Both the position numbers and the translations under genes were made by a program. 64,000 nucleotides of DNA from Balamuthia mandrillaris (lineage: Eukaryota; Discosea; Longamoebia; Balamuthiidae), in contig JAVKOQ010000122.1 in NCBI GenBank assembly GCA_031835245.1, positions 55,001-119,000 of the forward strand, written 5' to 3'. This document shows positions 54,251-64,000 of the stretch, piece after piece. Under the pieces are notes generated by a model that made no database searches, was not told the DNA's origin, and worked only from the letters and a program-made list of their open reading frames with translations. The first letter of the stretch is position 1, and every line of letters begins with the position of its first letter.

Positions 54251-57240
54251 TCAACGAAAGAGAAGACGAAGAATCTGCCAAAAGAGAAAGAGGAGGAAGA
54301 AGACACAGAGAGCAAGAAGATGAGCAGGATAAGCAGCAAGAAAGCGAAGATCCGTTTGCAAATTGTAACGCTTGCTGATGTGATGGATCAGGCGAACCAG
54401 AAAAGGGTTTTCCCACGAAGCTATCGGACGCGGGAGCGGCTCCACTAGCCTTCTGCCAACTCCGTACTCCAAAAAGGGGACGTCCAAATTAGAACACTTT
54501 CGAAGTCCTCTTATAACCTATTTTTATGTTTTCAGTTTTTGGTTGATGGCAGGTAACAAAAGAGGGGAGAACAGTAGCACGAAGCGTCAAAGGACAGAAG
54601 AAAGAAGAGGTGATAAATTAAAGAAGAAAGAAATGGACCTGTTGTTTGCCACTGGGCGAGAGATGAACTCCATCAACATCTGTATCAGGATTAGTGTAGC
54701 CTTTTCTGAGTTTGACAGCAGAAGGCGGCAACAATGGCGGAAGTTCTCCTGGCGAACGTATCTGTTTGAAAACGAAATGAAATAGTTGAGAACAAAAACA
54801 AGATATTAATACAATAGAAATAGAATTTTGAGAGTACAACAGATACACAAACCGGAAAGATGTCGCATAGTAGATGAATACAATGTTGAATTCTGATAGT
54901 TGGTGCTTCTACTTTAGGTTTCGGCGTCTGTGTTGCATTGTTTTATTAAGTTAGCAACTCTCCTGAAGAAGAGAAAACTGAGAGTGAATATAGAAAGAGA
55001 AGATACCTTCTCATCAAAGAAAGAGACAACAGCTTTCAACGGAGATTCATCAGCACGAGATACAACCGCTGGTTCAGGTTCTTTCGGTGTCTCGATGCTG
55101 CCTTTCAACGTTTGGATCAGCTTTTCTACGAAGTGAACCGCCTCTCCTTGCAACAAAGGTAAATACTCGTAGTTATTTCCTTCCAATTGAATTATATGGC
55201 TTCGTATCAGCTCTGTTTACAATCGAGAATAGGTGAGTGAGAAAGAAGCAATAAGAAAAGGGAAGAAACCTACGTTCATAGTGAAAGGAAGAGCGATGAG
55301 GCGGAATGGTTTCTCGGGAGATGATGTAGCTCTCGCCTTCCATTATGGCATCCATCACGTCAAAACCAGAAGTAGTGCTATCACCAAATAACATCAACGC
55401 CTAATCGGGATGTTTTTGCAAAAATAAGTGAGAAGAATGAAAAGCAGATAAGAGCAATGATAAGCACCTGTTCAAGAAGATATACGTCTGATATAGAATA
55501 GAAATCAAACTTGGAGTAGGCAAGGCTTAGAAAGTCGAGGAACATGGATGTGTAAAACAAAAAATTGCTAAAGATATATTCTTTCCTATAGGTATCTAAA
55601 AGTAAGAAACAAACTTTTCTTTTCTCAAAGCAGCAGAACAAGGAGAAGAAAGAAAAGAAACAGAACAGCAGAAAAAGAATAGCAACAAGAAAACAAACCA
55701 CATCTCATGGGCAAGAGGAGGAGACCATGACGTAGGATCCACAAACGATGCTCTCCATGGTTGCAAATACGTTAACCATATTTCTACAATCTAACATCAA
55801 AAAAATGTTTAATGAACAGATAAAACAACAAATAGACAGAGAAGGGGAAAGCATGAAAACGTACTCCAGAAAGAGAGACAAACGAATCGGATGGCCAATG
55901 AAAGAATGCAGTCCGAAGGAAATGATAGAGCGGAGCTTGGACAACAGGAAAAGGATTGTTGGCGCTGAACTGATGTGAGGCTGGCGAAGAGGCGGACGCC
56001 AAAGAGGATGAATACATTCTTCTGGAGCCAGCGCTGAGAGGCGATGCTACTTGACTGGTTGATGACATCTCAGCAGCGTTCTCTGCAGCCGCTTCTTCTC
56101 TCATGTGTTCCACTAAGGCTAAAACGGCTCGCATTTGAGTTTCGGTTGGCATCACAAATGGAGAATGCTGCAAGGTAAAAAATTAGTGTTTGAAGAGCGA
56201 AGCAAGCAGAAAGAAAGAAGAGAAGAACCGCATACGTAGAATCGAGTATCTAACACAGCTCTTAAAGGCTCATTCTGGTTCAACCAAAACTCAACAACGA
56301 TGTGCAAAAATTGTTTTGCTAACTGCCCATGATTCACAAAACGAACAGGATTACTGATCGTAAACGAAGAAGGAGAAGAAGAAGCGAAACCGCCATCACC
56401 AGTCCGAGTATCATACGAAGAAGCTGGCGAAGAAGCATACGGGGAAGTGCGAAGAAGAGTTTGATTGATGTTCATCCGATTGTTCGTTGTTACCAGCGAT
56501 GAAGAAGGAGAAGAGTACGAGGAGGAAGAGGAAACATGGGAATCGCGAAGAGAGCGAGAGGTGATTGTCATGGGCAAAGGGAAGAAAAAGTTCATGTACT
56601 GAGTGACAAGATGGACGTAGATCTGCTGACCATCGATAGCGAGCGATGAAGACGTCGTCGGCTTGCTTTGAGAGCTAAAGAAGGGTAAGCCATGTTCTCG
56701 CGAAGAGACGCCTTCAGAAGCTCTAACTGTTTTCTGTTTCAATGAAGTGTTACAATGGTTGTATGACAAAACAAAAAAGAAAAGGAAGAAAAAGAAAGTC
56801 AGAATGCAGGCCAAGAAATTGTGAAACGTGTGTGAGGAGAGAAAGAGAGGAACCTTTGGTTTGTTGTCAATGGTTGCAGCATATGCAAAGCAAAATAAAT
56901 AGTACTCCAACATAGCTACAAAAATAATTGGAGTGGAGTGGGCATTTCAGAAATGAGATAGCGGCGAAAATGATAGTCGAATAAGAAGAATAAGAAGAAG
57001 AACAACAACAAACAAAAGAAAATAAGAGAATACAAGAACGAGAAGGAGGAAAGGGTAACGTCGTTGCTCTAGGGATACATACTGAGGGAAATGGAGGGCG
57101 GATTTTTCTCTTGATAAGTACCAAACTTGCCACGATAGAGAGGAGACAGCGCTGCAAAGTCTCCTCTTGCCAATAGCTTTCTGGTTGGCCCCTTTTGATT
57201 TCACAGCTTTTTAAGCACAAAAGAAGAGAGCGAGAGCGAG

Positions 57241-57275
<35 letters not shown>

Positions 57276-57722
57276 AAGAAAGAAAGAAACGACAAGAAAG
57301 AAGAAGCAAGCTTACAGGCAAACGTGCAGAAGGAAACATAAGGATAGGGTTGTCCCTCCGCTCCTCCGCCCTCAATATAGTGCGAAAGAGCACGCCGGAC
57401 GGAAGTAACACGGTGAGCAGCCCATCTCTATCAGCCCTCGTTCTCACTTGCTCAAACCAACTTTCCCTTCATTTTTTTTTCGGTTTTAACAAAACAACCG
57501 AATGAAAGGAGCAAGAAAGAAAGAGAAAGAAAGGAAGGAAGGCGTAGCAAACGTTTTGCGATCAAATCCAAAGACGTGGACCAAGAGACGAGGGAAGAAC
57601 TCGTAAAAGGCTTTGAGGTCGCCTTTGCGTCTCAAGATGGAGGAGAGGTAGTTTGTCAGCGCGTCGCAGCGCGCCGCCACGCCCAGCCCGCTCGCCAACG
57701 TCCGTTCCAGCCCGGCCTCCAT
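54251..57722 (-). CDS. SMPD4: SMPD4 / neutral sphingomyelinase 3 homologue
   Basis: Thirteen exons (57722-57553, 57460-57316, 57191-57083, 56915-56854, 56733-56236, 56167-55865, 55790-55699, 55585-55468, 55400-55274, 55212-55007, 54927-54853, 54761-54639, 54517-54251) encode 764 residues (human 866). Blocks matching SMPD4: LKAFYEFFPRLLVHVFGFD, LLTVLLPSGVLFRTILRAEE, SARLPGPTRKLLARGDFAAL with SPLYRGKF, TMLEYYLFCFAYAA, VVEFWLNQNEPLRAVLD, VEIWLTYLQPWRASFVDPTS, VHLSPSGKQQVIRGLRKCSN and ENPFLVRLIHHISKRYN. A C-terminal membrane helix is LLALCVFFLLFLFWQILRL. SMPD4 is an ER/nuclear-envelope protein that associates with nuclear pores. Five GAC(G/A)ACA-type elements lie upstream. Confidence 0.88.
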
Positions 57723-57996
57723 CGCTCCTCCCTTCTATCTCTCTTCTTTCCCTCCAAAAAAAAAATTCCGTTGAGCTAAAATATTACGTCAGCAATCACA
57801 CAAAAGGAAATAACCACGAATGTGATTAATGTCGACACGAAAAATTCTAATGACGACATGAAGAAAACTGTTTCGTGACGACACATAAATCCAAGGACGA
57901 CACGAAAATTATCGGAGCTTCTATTTGTTGTGACGACATGAGAAAACATGGAAGGAGAAGAAAAAAAAAAATAAATAAAAATGGACAGACGAAAAG
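57723..57996. promoter_or_regulatory. SMPD4 promoter with five GTCGACAC/GACGACA(C/T) elements
   Basis: GTCGACAC at 57831-57838, GACGACAT at 57852-57859, GACGACAC at 57877-57884 and 57896-57903, GACGACAT at 57932-57939. Spacing is 20-35 bp, like the RADX/TAF9 array. Confidence 0.6.
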
Positions 57997-59877
57997 TCAG
58001 GAGAGCAAACAGGACTTGGCGTCAGAGCCTTTGCTTGCCTTGCCCTGAGACAACGTTTCGGCCTCCAGTTGTCTGAGTTGATCGTCCACTTCCTGTTGGC
58101 GCCAGGCACCCACTTGGATCATGAGATTGGCCATAGAGGGATCTATTCTTGCCTTGAGGAATGTCGGCGGTGATTCTGCCACGCGAAACTCAAAGGGACC
58201 GTTTCGTAGCACACTTTTGTCTTGTTGCCAATCGAACAAGACCCCATCTAGTGTTGCGTTCGAAGAACAGTGAAAGATGCTATCAGTCAAAGAAAAAAAT
58301 AGAAGAAAGAAGAAGGAAGTGAGAAGAAGGAAGAAGGCCAAACCTGTGCTAGCATCAAAAGGATTGAGGTCAACGAGGTATTCGTTCTGCCGCGTGAAGG
58401 CAAAGTCCACCACGCAGTGATTCATCTCCACCTTGTCCTGAATGCAGTCCCAACATTGCTGCACTCGTTTGGCTAATGCACGTCGTCGCTCTGCCGACAA
58501 AAGCCCTTTGAAAAGGATAGTATAAACGAAAATACAAAAGGCTTCAGAAAAGAAACAGAGGGACCCGAAAAGAAAGAAAAATAAATGTGGAGATAAGCAG
58601 AAGGGCAAACGCACCAGGCACATAACATAGTTTACAATGTTGAGTCAATGCAGTTAGCTTTCTGTTACAAACGAATGCTCTAAATTCCTGTTGTTGGTTT
58701 GTTGTTATTCTCAAAGTTTGGACACGTTATCAAGAAAGATGTACCCACCCATTCAGGATCGATATCCACCCACTCTCTGACTACCACTTTCATCCTGACA
58801 GCCACCAAAATGAATGAGCGGTGAGCAGGACAAGAAGAAGAACAACACACACAAAAGCGTACGTAAAGTCATCTTCATGAGCAAGTATCCGTTCAAATAG
58901 TTCCTTGTACACTATTTCAGAATGCAACAAAAAGTCTGTTCCACAGAAACGAACAGAAATGGGTTAATATAACAAGAAGAGGGACAGAAGAGAATACGAC
59001 GTGGGAAGAGGAGAACAACAGAAGAAACAAAGAGGTTATAGGGTCAGCGGGTGGATGTTACCCATGGCTTCCTCAGCAGACTCTACGCACATCGACTTTC
59101 CAACAGCCCGTAGGAGAGCGGCGCATTGGGCCATCTCCCCCGCTTCTCCATTGATCTTGCGCAGCTCTTCTTTGAGCAGCCGTTTTGTCTTCTCTCTTCG
59201 CAAAGGAACGTCACTAGGACTTTGGGTTGTTTGAAGAAGAAGAAGAAGAAAAAGAAGAAGAAGAACAAGAAGAAGAAGAAGAAGAAGAAAAAGAAGAACA
59301 AGAAGAAGAAGAACAAGAACAACAATAAAAAGAAGAACAAAGAAAACAACGAGTACAAGAAGAACGAGCAGTCAAAAACCAGCTGAAGCAAAAACAGACA
59401 CGATGCAGAAAGAAAGAAAGAAACGACAAGAAACGACAAGAAAGAAAGGACAAGAAACCATCTTGTGGATAACCGAATGAAGGCCTTGCCACCAAGGTCC
59501 CGAATGGCCTCCTGCAGCTGCTCTTCCAGCCCTCTCAAAAAGCCAACCGAGTGGTCCATCCCCTCGTTGGTGCCAAACTTCTCATCCTCGTAGCAGTTGA
59601 TCAGGGCGTTGGCGTAGCTCTTGGGCAGGTCGATGAAGTGAGTGCGAAAGGTGTACTGACAGAGCAGAGGGTACCAGGCCTCCACGTCCATCGGATCGGT
59701 GGAAATCTTTGGCAGCGGTGGCGTGTCTTGAGGAGGAGCGGCAGAAGAGGAGGAGGAGGAAGGGGGAGGGGAGGGGGCACGGGGATGAGCGGGTGAGTGT
59801 TCCGAATAGTGGCCATGGCCAGTGGCGGCGAGGGGACCAGGTCCCATGGTGACCTCACGCGGACCCCACCCTTGCAT
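57997..59877 (-). CDS. CDC123: CDC123 (eIF2 assembly factor)
   Basis: Seven exons (59877-59459, 59219-59062, 58935-58863, 58794-58749, 58687-58615, 58505-58344, 58247-57997) encode 393 residues. After a Pro/Ser-rich start the D123 fold begins: AWYPLLCQYTFRTHFIDLP, EEQLQEAIRDLGGKAFIRLS, DFLLHSEIVYKELFERILAH, VVVREWVDIDPEWEFRAFVC, NRKLTALTQHCKLCYVPGLL, NHCVVDFAFTRQNEYLVDLN and PFDASTDGVLFDWQ. The VDLNPF motif corresponds to the ATP-grasp metal site (DFNPF in animals). CDC123 helps assemble the eIF2 gamma-alpha complex. Exon 4 is only 46 bp. Intron 1 is mostly GAA/CTT repeat. A second ATG ten codons in (MGPGPL) could also serve as start. Confidence 0.92.
59231..59345. repeat. GAA/CTT tract in CDC123 intron 1
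   Basis: GAAGAAGAAGAACAAGAAG-type repeat, polypyrimidine on the sense strand, directly upstream of the exon 2 acceptor. Confidence 0.9.
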
Positions 59878-60236
59878 GTGTTTTGCTTTTCTTCTTCTGT
59901 TCTGCTTCTTCTTTCCGCGCTACGCTTTTCTTTTTCCGTCGCATGGCTGTTACTTTCACGACGACACGGCTTATGCCTTATTCTTTGTTCTCTGTGTTCT
60001 TTATTCTGTATGCTGTATTCTTTATATCTTGTTGAAAATGATCATTTTGTTGTTTAACCTTTGTCCTTTTGTGCTTTTATGTTTATCTTTTGCTCTTTGT
60101 CCTTTCCTTTTCTTTTGTTTCTTTTTTTTTCTTCTGTTGTTTCTTATGTTTTATTCGACTTATCTTTTGTTATTTAGTTCTTTTTTTTTTTAAAAGCATT
60201 TAAACAAAAAATATACAGTATGTTCAGGCTTACTGC
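59878..60236. promoter_or_regulatory. CDC123 promoter and 3' flank of ankyrin-type gene
   Basis: GACGACAC lies at 59960-59967 about 85 bp upstream of the CDC123 start. The rest is T-rich with degenerate TTCTTTATTCTGTA repeats (59980-60035). No gene. Confidence 0.5.
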
Positions 60237-62309
60237 TTACTGTGGTTTGTGGGGCCAAAGCAAGAAAGCAGGGTCGTTCAGCAGCGTGAGCGTGCAGAGG
60301 CTAAGTTCGGGGAGGCTCAGGAGGTCTTCGGGCATGGGGCAGCCGTGGTGGTGGAGCCAATGCACCACCGCCAAACGCCCGCTCTTGGCTGCGGCCAGGA
60401 AGACACGCTCGTCCCAAGGGCAGCCATGAAACCTCAACCACTTCAAGGCGTCCAGGTTGCCCTCCACCGCTGCCGCCTTGCAAGTGGTTGCATCCCAAGG
60501 GCAACCTTTCTTTTGCAGCCACCGCAGGATATCCACGTGGCCAGCCTTGGCCGCCAGCTTGAACATCTTGGTGCTCCAGCAAAGGCCAACCTGCCGGAAC
60601 AGCCTCAACAACTCCCACACCTCCTCTTTGGACAACTTGATGGCGGCGGTGAGGTACAGCGTCTTGTCAAAGCAATCGGGCTACCAAGCAAAGCCATTCT
60701 CCACCGCCCACTTGACCATTTTCACATTACCGAACCTAGCTGCATTGTCGCACGCCGTGGGATTGAAGCAGCCCCGGTTGTTGTTGGCCATGATCCACTT
60801 GACCACCTCCAACTTGCCTCTGCTAGCTGCAACGTGGACGGTCTCCCTGACCTCCCAAGGACAACCCTGCTGTAGGAGCCATTGGAGCACCTCCAGGTGA
60901 CCTCCCATGGCTGCCCATTTGCATGCTTCTTTGTTCCAAGGGCAGCCATTCTCATGTAGCCATTGGAGCACCTCTAGATAACCACCACGAGCTGCCTCAT
61001 TAGTGGTGCCCTCGTCCCAAGGACAGCCGTTCTCCGTGGCCCACTTGAGCACCTCCAAGTGTCCCTTGGCAGCAGCCTGGGCACAGGTGTAGGGGTCCCA
61101 AGGACAGCCGTTCTCCACCGCCCATTGTAATGCCGCCAAGTTGCCTTTTGCTGCTGCGGCTGAACACACAAAGTAATTCTTGACCTCAGCGAAAAGCAGC
61201 TGAGCGGTGGTGGTTTGCGTGGTTGGCCAAGCCGCTCCCTGTTCTCGCACCCACTTCAGCACCTCCAGGCCTCCCTTGGCGGCCGCTGGCAAAATCCGCT
61301 CTGTCCATGGAAAGCCGGCAGCGGTGGCCCACTTGAGCATTTCCAAATGGCCCTTGGCCGCTGCTCTTTCACACACATCTCGAGACATTGGAAAGCCGTT
61401 CTCCCACGCCCAACGAAGCAGTTCCAGGTTGCCCGTGGCCGCGATGCTCGTGCACAACGGCATAGAAGTGGCCTGAGGGCAACAATATTCCAAAGCCCAC
61501 TCCAGCACTTCCTTTTGCGCGCTTCTAGCTCCCTCTAACATTATCCAACGCCAGTCAACGGGGCAGCCTTGCTCGTAGGCCCACGCCAGCACCTCCAAGT
61601 GTCCTCTGGCAGCAGCGGCAAGCAAGGTGTTTGTGCTCCAAAGACAGCCTCGAGCTCGTAGCCATTGCAGCACCTTCAAGTGACCGCCTGACGCAGCCGC
61701 GTTGCAAGCAAGCTCTCCCCACTCGCAGCCGTTCTTCCTTGCCCACTTGAGCACCTCCAAGTGTCCCCCTTCCGCCGCGTACTCGCAGGTCTTTTGGTTC
61801 CAAGGGCATCCGTTCCATCGCGCCCACTTCAGCAGCTCCAACCGGCCTTGCTTTGCTATCAACGCGGCAAGAGCCTCATCAAACGGACACCCATAGCCCA
61901 CAGCCCATTGCAAGAGGGACAAGGAGCCTCCGCACACTGCCGCTTTGCTCGACCGGTTGCGTAGGCCAGGAGGCGCACAGAGGAACCAAGAGCGGCAGGT
62001 CCGGGCCACGATGGCCACGTAGGCTAGGTCCAACGCCGCAAACAAGGCACACAACATCTCTTGTGGTAGGGCCGCCCAACTCGCTTGCAGCTCACTCATG
62101 TGGTGGGCGTCAACCTTCTCCGTTTCTTTTGCCTTTTCTTGCTCTGTCGGTTGGGTTGTGCGTGCAGCGGAGGGCCGCAACGCTCGCACTTCTGCGCGAA
62201 GTGCTTCCAAAGACTTCTTGTCCTCCTCCCGCTGGGCCATCAACGAACGAACGTCCTTCTGGAGGGCAACCACCGCAGAGAGGAGGGCTTGGATACTTTC
62301 CTGTTCCAT
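60237..62309 (-). CDS. F-box-like protein with about 17 ankyrin-type GCPW repeats, in-frame TAG
   Basis: A single exon. Residues 1-60 are a coiled coil (ALLSAVVALQKDVRSLMAQR). An F-box-like segment follows (SWAALPQEMLCALFAALDLA, VARTCRSWFLCAP). The rest is a tandem array of about 27-residue ankyrin-like units with consensus (L)EVLKWARENGCPWDE-TCE AAAKGH; examples are HLEVLKWATENGCPWDEGTT and YLEVLQWLHENGCPWNKEAC. Such GCPW arrays are known from amoebae, stramenopiles and giant viruses. The frame meets TAG at 60681-60683, after 542 codons, then stays open in the same frame for 147 further codons (CWSTKMFKLAAKAGHVDILR, WLQKKGCPWDATTCKAAAVE, FHGCPWDERVFLAAAKSGRL) to TAA at 60237. Repeat periodicity is undisturbed at the TAG. 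Other genes here use TAG as a true stop. Confidence 0.85.
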
Positions 62310-62531
62310 GCTTGTCTTCTTCCTTTATCTTTGATTTGGGTATTAGGTTGCGGAAGCTCTCTTTCTTCTCCTTCTCTCCTTCTTCTTCTCCTTCTCTCCT
62401 TCTTCTCCTTCTTCTTGTTCTTCTTCTTCTTCCCCTCTTGCAAGAGCCACAGAAAAGAAAAAGCAAAAGAAAAAGAAAGGAAAGGAAAAAGAAAAGGATT
62501 GTTGATGGCTTTGCGTTCGAACTTGGATAGA
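62310..62531. other. CT-rich spacer between NELF-C/D and ankyrin-type gene
   Basis: TTCTCCTTCTTCTCC repeats (62365-62435) and AAAGAAAAG repeats fill this short spacer, which serves as promoter of the ankyrin-type gene and 3' flank of NELF-C/D. Confidence 0.6.
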
Positions 62532-62997
62532 TTATTTAACAGGTTTATGAAGGGAATGGGATGTCTTTGGGGTGCTGGGGGTTGATGGCTCGCCCCCGCC
62601 GCTGCTGCTCAATTTGATCTTCACGCGGGGCTTGACCTGCGCGTAGGCATCATGCACGGTGGCCAGCAGTTCCCTGTGGCTTGCCTCCAAATGATATTCT
62701 TCTTGGTGATCAGCACAATGCGCTATTATTGTTTTGAACAACGAACCACATTTTAGAACTGTAGAAGGAGAAGAAGAAAAACTAGAAGGACAGAAATGAA
62801 AACGAAGGGAGGATGCATATACCTAAATATTCGGCTAGGTCAGGATTCTCAGCCGAGACGCGAAGAGCGTCCGCGTTGATCAGGCTTAACACGTTGAAGA
62901 AGCCGTTCACAAAGTCTCGTGAATAGGGTGGTTCTATCATTTCTGCCAGCTGTGTAGTTTAAATGTTCATAGGTTTTTCTGGCTTAGCTTGTTATTC

Positions 62998-63038
<41 letters not shown>

Positions 63039-63438
63039 TTTCCTCTTTGCTGTGTCTGGCGGATAACAATACCTGAAGAATAAAGTAACGGGTAAGAGCT
63101 TGATCTATCTTTGGAGCCCATGTCTCCACTCGTTTAAGGACAGGGAGCACATGGCCACACTTCATTAAATAAATCATGTTATCCATTAAAGACTTTCGAA
63201 TGTCCATCTGTAAAATAATATTGTCGTTAAGAGCAAAGTACTTGTTTAAAACAAAATGAAGGGAGAAACGAACAGAAGTTGGAGCATCCAAGTCATAGTC
63301 CACTTCGAAACAATCCACCAGAACGTCGAGCACTGTTGGCCTTTGCAAAGGATGCCGGTAGCTTATCTTGTATTTGCACCAATATATAAAACGTAAGGTA
63401 ATGAACGGAACAAATCACAGAAAGAACTAGAGGGAAAG

Positions 63439-63479
<41 letters not shown>

Positions 63480-64000
63480 AAAAGATCCTAGAAAGAAGAT
63501 ATTGATGGTAAAACACTAAATATACCTCTCGTAGAAGTTCAAGGTAAACACGATTGCCAAGCGTGTTGAAACTTGTCTTATAGTAGCTGGTGCTGGTAAG
63601 ATTGGTTTGTATCCAATGTAATACGCCCATGGCAACAACTGGATACACAATGTTCTCCTTCAAGTCGCGTGCAGCAGCCAGTAGCTCAGATCCAAAATGG
63701 TTCGTTTGACAAATAGGCTGTACTGTCTTCAGAGCTTTCAATGTCTCAGCAAAGTCGCCTTTGTGGATTGTACCCTTTTTGTTTCAAAGAATTTAGAGAT
63801 ACGTGAAGAGGATGAGAAAAGATGAAAGAACATCATAAAGAAGGGTAGGTACTCTTTCTCCTGTTTCTTCTTGGAAATGCCGCTCATCGCGCACACTAAC
63901 AGCAAAAGCAAGAACATGCAAATACTTGACTTTGTGAGCTGGATTAAGGCTTTTATTTGGATCAAACATGTCTCGAATAAATATGTCTAGAGCGGAGCAG
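62532..64000 (-). CDS. NELFCD: Negative elongation factor C/D (TH1), C-terminal part
   Basis: Five exons are visible (64000-63853, 63774-63526, 63366-63073, 62949-62823, 62722-62532); the N-terminus lies beyond the right edge. About 336 residues are present. TH1 blocks: LNPAHKVKYLHVLAFAVSVR, KALKTVQPICQTNHFGSELL, NIVYPVVAMGVLHWIQ, RPTVLDVLVDCFEVDYDLDA, MDIRKSLMDNMIYLMKCGHV, LPVLKRVETWAPKIDQALTR, YFILQLAEMIEPPYSRDFVN and GFFNVLSLI. The tail (KPRVKIKLSSSGGGEPSTPS) is species-specific. NELF-C/D is the core of the complex that holds RNA polymerase II in promoter-proximal pause. NELF is found in animals and some amoebae but not in yeast or plants, a helpful taxonomic hint. Introns carry both a GA and a CT tract. 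Confidence 0.92.

Noticed and set aside
57100-57204. Alternative frames of SMPD4 exon 3 (SCEIKRGQPESYWQEETLQ and AVKSKGANQKAIGKRR)
   Set aside because: Only the acceptor at 57191 keeps phase and yields GPTRKLLARGDFAALSPLYR, which aligns with SMPD4.

Overview
The window is nuclear DNA of a unicellular eukaryote. Genes are dense, lie on both strands and are cut by many short spliceosomal introns (most 60-200 bp) with GT...AG ends. The proteome is ordinary eukaryotic: RPS7, Ran, CK2 alpha, TOP2, TAF9, SPT3, MED31, THOC5. Long Ser/Glu/Gln tracts and very many GA/CT and GAA/CTT repeats are conspicuous. A RADX-like protein, NELF-C/D, TMEM209 and SMPD4, together with a TOP2 that carries a mitochondrial-looking presequence and has no C-terminal domain, suggest an amoebozoan or another protist near the base of Amorphea. 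This placement is inference; I cannot name the species. Exon limits below were read by eye from GT/AG signals, reading-phase continuity and remembered family sequences; the phases add up in every multi-exon model given.

Layout. 1-822: ADP-ribosylglycohydrolase/J1-crystallin (-, cut by the left edge). 1914-2585: RPS7 (+). 2887-5474: RhoGEF with a DH but no PH domain (-). 5929-7804: GRAM-domain protein (-). 8078-8661: POLE3/Dpb4 (+). 8712-13018: RADX homologue (-). 13252-14412: TAF9 (+). 15232-17902: PH-PH-FHA protein (-). 18689-23853: TOP2 (-). 24309-24947: small PIP-box protein (+). 25115-26978: LysA-type decarboxylase (-). 27150-27830: broken BTB gene (-). 28198-28677: universal stress protein (+). 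28865-30306: OS-9-type lectin (-). 30762-31617: Ran (+). 31796-34638: TMEM209 (-). 35004-38228: THOC5 (+).

Then 38361-39020: piggyBac-like remnant (-). 39482-40353: PSI-domain membrane protein (+). 40471-42904: FBXO3 (-). 43319-43954: LigT/2H phosphoesterase (+). 44299-45812: SRAP/HMCES protein with an altered active site (-). 46262-46387: 41-residue ORF (-). 47275-48896: CK2 alpha (-). 49407-50256: complete-ended hAT element. 50458-51133: MED31 (-). 51677-52004: 78-residue KEN-box protein (-). 52561-54122: SPT3 (+). 54251-57722: SMPD4 (-). 57997-59877: CDC123 (-). 60237-62309: F-box-like ankyrin-type repeat protein with an in-frame TAG (-). 62532-64000: NELF-C/D (-, cut by the right edge).

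Themes. There is a chromosome-replication group (POLE3 and RADX end to end; TOP2 head to head with a PIP-box protein; an SRAP protein), a transcription/export group (TAF9, SPT3, MED31, NELF-C/D, THOC5, Ran) and a nuclear-envelope pair (TMEM209, SMPD4). Many promoters between divergent genes carry a recurrent GACGACAC/GTCGACA element, and several carry E2F-like TTTCCCGCC sites. I saw no CRISPR array, rRNA or convincing tRNA.
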